Below, piece after piece: positions 5,805 through 7,968 of a stretch of 7,968 nucleotides of DNA (the stretch's first letter is position 1; each line of letters starts with the position of its first letter). This stretch comes from Candidatus Tagabacteria bacterium CG_4_10_14_0_2_um_filter_40_13 (GTDB lineage: Bacteria > Patescibacteriota > Minisyncoccia > GCA-002779875). The notes under the pieces are model-generated. The model did no database searches. It worked only from the letters and a program-made list of their open reading frames with translations, and was not told where the DNA came from. A program made the position numbers and the translations under genes. The stretch lies in NCBI GenBank assembly GCA_002792165.1, contig PFNV01000031.1, positions 1 to 7,968 on the forward strand, in the 5' to 3' direction.

Positions 5805-6422
5805 GGAATTTGAGCGGCTTATCGACGAGCCGTTTTTTGTTTTAAGAATTTCGTCGATAACGCCGTACTTCTTCGCTTCCTCGGCATCCATAAAAAAGTT
5901 CCTGTCGGTATCTTTTTCGATTTGAGCGAGCGACTGGCCGGTATGTTTCGCCAGAATTTTATTTATTTTATCTTTAACTCTCAAAATGTGGCGGGCCTCT
6001 ATTTCGATTTCCGTCGCCTGGCCTTCGGCGGCGCCAAGGACCTGATGAATCATGATTTCCGAATTAGGCAAAGCGAATCTTTTTCCTTTTTGTCCGGCAG
6101 CCAAAAGAACCGCGCCGCCGGAAGCGGCTAAACCGACGCAAATCGTCGCAACGTCGGACCTGATATGATTCATTGCATCGTAAATCGCGAGAGCCGCAGT
6201 CACCGAACCGCCGGGAGAATTAATGTAAAGACTAACGTCCTTTTTCGGGTCTTGAAATTCGAGAAATAAAAGCTGGGCGATAACGGTATTCGCTACGTCA
6301 TCGGTAATCGAACCGCCGAGAAAAACAATCCTTTCTTTTAAAAGGCGCGAATAAATATCATAGGCGCGCTCCCCGAATTGAGTTTTTTCTATAACCGTTG
6401 GTATCAAATAGTTTTTTAACAT
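5793..6422 (-). CDS. clpP: ATP-dependent Clp protease proteolytic subunit
   Basis: ClpP forms the tetradecameric serine-protease barrel that degrades proteins fed by ClpX or other Clp ATPases. The 209 residues begin almost directly with the mature N-terminal loop (YLIPTVIEKT), so there is hardly any propeptide. ERAYDIYSRLLKERIVFLGG (18-37) is typical. The catalytic triad is Ser101 (LAASGGAVLL), His126 (MIHQ) and Asp171 (KDTDR). Small deviations are Leu98 and Gly102 where GQAASMGA is usual, and Val128 in place of the Pro of HQP. The start ATG (6422-6420) overlaps the tig stop by 7 bases (ATGTTAA), so translation is probably coupled to tig. The gene ends in Lys-Glu-Lys-stop within the convergent inverted repeat. 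No partner ATPase is in the window. Confidence 0.97.
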   Translation of the reverse strand: MLKNYLIPTVIEKTQFGERAYDIYSRLLKERIVFLGGSITDDVANTVIAQLLFLEFQDPKKDVSLYINSPGGSVTAALAIYDAMNHIRSDVATICVGLAASGGAVLLAAGQKGKRFALPNSEIMIHQVLGAAEGQATEIEIEARHILRVKDKINKILAKHTGQSLAQIEKDTDRNFFMDAEEAKKYGVIDEILKTKNGSSISRSNSKEK

Positions 6423-7285
6423 ATTTCTAAAAATTGAAAGACTTTTTCGTTACGAAGCATGCCGTAAGTATAACTCTTAAGATAGTCTGTGTCAATATCA
6501 GATGCGTTACTCCCGGCCGCAGAAAGCTGTTTCAGGATTTTTTCAACATCCGCATCCACCTCTTCTTCGCTCGCTTGAATGTTTTCCTTATTTGCCAATT
6601 CCCGCAAAATCAACCCGTATCTGATGCGGCGTTCGGCATCTTTCTGCCATTCTTTCTTCAATTCTTCTTCCGCTTTCTCGATTTGCGCCAAATAATCTTC
6701 CCATTTCATCCCCATATTTTCAATGCTGGCTTTCAGTTCGCCTAGCATTTTTTCTTTTTCCGCTTTTATCATAATGTCCGGAATATCAATTTCCGTAGCG
6801 TCGCTGATAGCTTCAAGAATTTTCATTCTTTTCTTTTGTTGCATTTTTCCTTTTTCTTCTTCGCTTGCGTCTTCTTTGACGGTAAATTCTTCTTTCTCTC
6901 TGGTGTCTAAAACTATTTTTTTGTAATCCGGTAAAGTGATTTCCGGCAAAACAGCGGTTTTGACTTTAAAACAAAAAGAGTTCCCTTTAGCGATTTTCGT
7001 AATAAAAATTTCCGGTCTGCCGATAGCTTCTATTTTTTTCTCGCGGAGAACCGGAAAATAAGTTTTTTGAATCGTATGTTCCGCCGTTTTTTTCAAAACT
7101 GCCTCGCTCGAGATATTTTCTTTTAAAATCTCGGGCGGAACTTTTCCCGGCCTGAACCCGGGCATTGAAAAATTCTTTGATGCTTCTTCAAAAGATTGTT
7201 TATAATATTTCTCAAATTCTTCCGCGGAAACTTCAATGGAAACTTCCACTTCGGAGCCCGATAATTTTTTAATATCCGATGTCAT
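6416..7285 (-). CDS. tig: Trigger factor lacking the PPIase domain
   Basis: Trigger factor is the ribosome-bound chaperone that meets nascent chains at the exit tunnel. The ribosome-docking signature GFRPGKVP is at residues 43-50 of the N-terminal domain (about 1-115). The C-terminal helical chaperone domain follows, with ILEAISDATEIDIPDIMI (157-174) matching the usual R-x-x-VLD-x-L...DIP-x-x-LI segment and RYGLILRELANKENI (222-236) matching the later helix. The product is 289 residues where about 430 is usual, and the central FKBP-type PPIase domain is missing: only about 35 charged residues join the two halves. I chose ATG 7285, because a promoter ends 8 bases before it. An in-frame ATG at 7402, 2 bases after AAAGGAG, would add 39 basic residues but reads through a hairpin. 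ATG 7303 is a third option. Confidence 0.92.
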   Translation of the reverse strand: MTSDIKKLSGSEVEVSIEVSAEEFEKYYKQSFEEASKNFSMPGFRPGKVPPEILKENISSEAVLKKTAEHTIQKTYFPVLREKKIEAIGRPEIFITKIAKGNSFCFKVKTAVLPEITLPDYKKIVLDTREKEEFTVKEDASEEEKGKMQQKKRMKILEAISDATEIDIPDIMIKAEKEKMLGELKASIENMGMKWEDYLAQIEKAEEELKKEWQKDAERRIRYGLILRELANKENIQASEEEVDADVEKILKQLSAAGSNASDIDTDYLKSYTYGMLRNEKVFQFLEIC

Positions 7286-7293
7286 ATTCCTAA

Positions 7294-7321
7294 AAAATAC
7301 CATATTCCTGAAATTTCGCAA
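7294..7321 (-). promoter_or_regulatory. Candidate tig-clpP promoter
   Basis: On the minus strand, TTGCGA (7321-7316, 4/6), a 16-base spacer and TATTTT (7299-7294, 4/6), preceded by an extended -10 TGG. Exactly 8 bases separate the -10 box from ATG 7285, the same as at lepB and ftsZ. It lies downstream of the hairpin terminator, as expected for an independent tig-clpP unit. The hexamers are imperfect; the repeated spacing and the extended -10 are the main support. Confidence 0.55.
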
Positions 7322-7328
7322 TTTTTCC

Positions 7329-7364
7329 AATAAAAATCCACTCTTCGTTTTCCAGAGTGGATTT
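7329..7364 (-). terminator. Hairpin terminator between the unnamed gene and tig
   Basis: The arms AAATCCACTCT (7334-7344) and AGAGTGGATTT (7354-7364) are perfectly complementary over 11 bases with a 9-base loop. On the minus strand the stem runs straight into TTATT, giving a modest U-tract. It lies about 45 bases downstream of the stop of the unnamed minus-strand gene, so it probably ends that gene's transcript before tig. The U-tract is weaker in the plus direction. Confidence 0.7.
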
Positions 7365-7409
7365 ATTCTCCTAAGTATTTTCTTTTTTCGAACACAAGCC
7401 ATATCTCCT

Positions 7410-7772
7410 TTATTGATATTGAGGCGAATGAACGTAATAATATGGAAATGCCGGAGGCTGATATTCGTCAAGAATTTTCTGGTCGGCGACCAGAACGCAT
7501 TCCAGTAAAAGATAATTAAATCCCAATGGCCTTAATTCTTTTATCGCCCAAACTGCTTCTTTTTTATCCGCATCTTCCGGATGGTTTTCTCCCAGGCAAA
7601 CTACCGCCTGCTCGCGATTTTCCAGCCAACTCCCGACAATTTGCCGATAATTTGTATTGAACTCGGCTTTTGAGAGTAATTTTTGGGCCGTATCATTATT
7701 AATGCAATATTCAAGCCCCAAGGCATGAATTTTGCTTCGTTCCAAGTCTACGGCGCGATACCATGCTTCCAA
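7410..7772 (-). CDS. Unknown protein, possibly a truncated ChaN/EreA-like fragment
   Basis: I do not recognise this gene with confidence. From TTG 7772 it encodes 120 residues, but the frame stays open and protein-like back to a TAA at 7865-7863, adding about 30 residues (including LPQEKFLNPAFLDGLEKEKR). No ATG or GTG occurs anywhere in the frame as a usable upstream start; TTG 7772, CTG 7850 or ATT 7859 are the options. The segment VVCLGENHPED, then LGFNYLLLE about 20 residues later, then DQKILDEY resembles the GExH...E...Q-x-x-LD-x-Y pattern of ChaN/TraB/erythromycin-esterase-type proteins, which are usually at least twice as long. It may be a truncated remnant. There is no signal peptide. 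It is followed by a hairpin terminator, and its 5' end faces the tRNA promoter. Confidence 0.5.
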   Translation of the reverse strand: MEAWYRAVDLERSKIHALGLEYCINNDTAQKLLSKAEFNTNYRQIVGSWLENREQAVVCLGENHPEDADKKEAVWAIKELRPLGFNYLLLECVLVADQKILDEYQPPAFPYYYVHSPQYQ

Positions 7773-7865
7773 ATCAATCTGGCGAATTTTTCGTTTTTCT
7801 TTTTCCAGGCCATCTAAAAAAGCGGGGTTAAGAAATTTTTCTTGAGGCAGCCGGGAAATCGCTTA

Positions 7866-7894
7866 TTGAAATCTTACTCTAAAAATGATATTTT
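7866..7894 (+). promoter_or_regulatory. tRNA-Ala promoter
   Basis: TTGAAA (7866-7871, 5/6), a 17-base spacer and TATTTT (7889-7894, 4/6), preceded by an extended -10 TGA (7886-7888). The predicted transcription start near 7901 leaves about 10 bases before the mature 5' end of the tRNA, a normal leader for RNase P removal. Confidence 0.7.
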
Positions 7895-7910
7895 GCAAAC
7901 AAAGAGAAGA

Positions 7911-7968
7911 GGGCCTATAGGTAAGTGGCATACCGGTGCATTCGCATTGCACAGTCGCCAGTTCGATT
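7911..7968 (+). tRNA. tRNA-Ala (anticodon CGC), 3' end cut by the window
   Basis: The cloverleaf can be drawn up to the T-loop. The acceptor 5' strand is GGGCCTA (7911-7917) and bases 8-9 are TA. The D-stem GGTA/TACC has the 7-base loop AGTGGCA with G18G19. The anticodon stem GTGCA/TGCAC has the loop TTCGCAT, placing CGC at 34-36, which reads GCG (Ala). A 4-base variable region AGTC, T-stem strand GCCAG and T-loop TTCGATT follow. G15 and C48 can form the Levitt pair. The 3' T-stem, acceptor strand and CCA lie outside, so the alanine identity pair G3-U70 cannot be checked. Confidence 0.92.

Noticed and set aside
6434..7508. Plus-strand open frames opposite tig (6434-6745, 6723-6926, 7236-7508)
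   Set aside because: Their composition (Phe- and Ser-rich runs) is what Lys/Glu-rich helices give on the opposite strand.
1..7968. CRISPR array, insertion sequence or prophage genes
   Set aside because: No regularly spaced repeats, transposase, integrase or phage structural genes were found on either strand.

Overview
This window looks like chromosomal housekeeping DNA from a Candidate Phyla Radiation (Patescibacteria, probably Parcubacteria-like) bacterium. That placement is an inference. It rests on the compact protein forms (a 151-residue signal peptidase, a trigger factor with no room for its PPIase domain, a shortened YbeY), very tight gene spacing, almost no Shine-Dalgarno sequences, and cell-division genes next to translation genes. 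TAA, TAG and TGA all behave as stops, so the standard bacterial code fits. No transposase, integrase, CRISPR array or toxin-antitoxin pair is visible.

Layout. At the left edge, the start of peptidyl-tRNA hydrolase (pth, minus strand, cut by the edge) diverges from a plus-strand run: lepB, hisS, rpsU, yqeY, ybeY, ftsA. A near-consensus promoter at 249-276 drives this run. ftsZ follows from its own promoter in the 43-base gap after ftsA. A small unnamed coiled-coil gene (5423-5746) comes next, followed by an AT-rich perfect inverted repeat that separates it from the convergent minus-strand pair tig-clpP. Further right lie a hairpin terminator, an unnamed minus-strand gene with no ATG codon and a weak resemblance to ChaN/EreA-type proteins, and a plus-strand tRNA-Ala(CGC) with a clear promoter, cut by the right edge.

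How the genes work together. hisS, rpsU, pth, ybeY and the tRNA serve translation and ribosome or tRNA quality control. lepB processes secreted proteins. ftsA and ftsZ build the division ring. tig and clpP form the usual nascent-chain folding and proteolysis pair.

Most notable points. (1) Just after the coiled-coil gene's amber stop, in the same frame, lies a second copy of the FtsZ C-terminal peptide (AYLRRKK). The amber codon aligns with the Trp codon of the FtsZ tail, and all differences in the core 27 bases fall at third codon positions. (2) For lepB, ftsZ and tig, a -10 box sits exactly 8 bases before the ATG, and similar spacings occur for pth and the coiled-coil gene. This predicts leaderless mRNAs. 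(3) Several proteins lack normally conserved parts.
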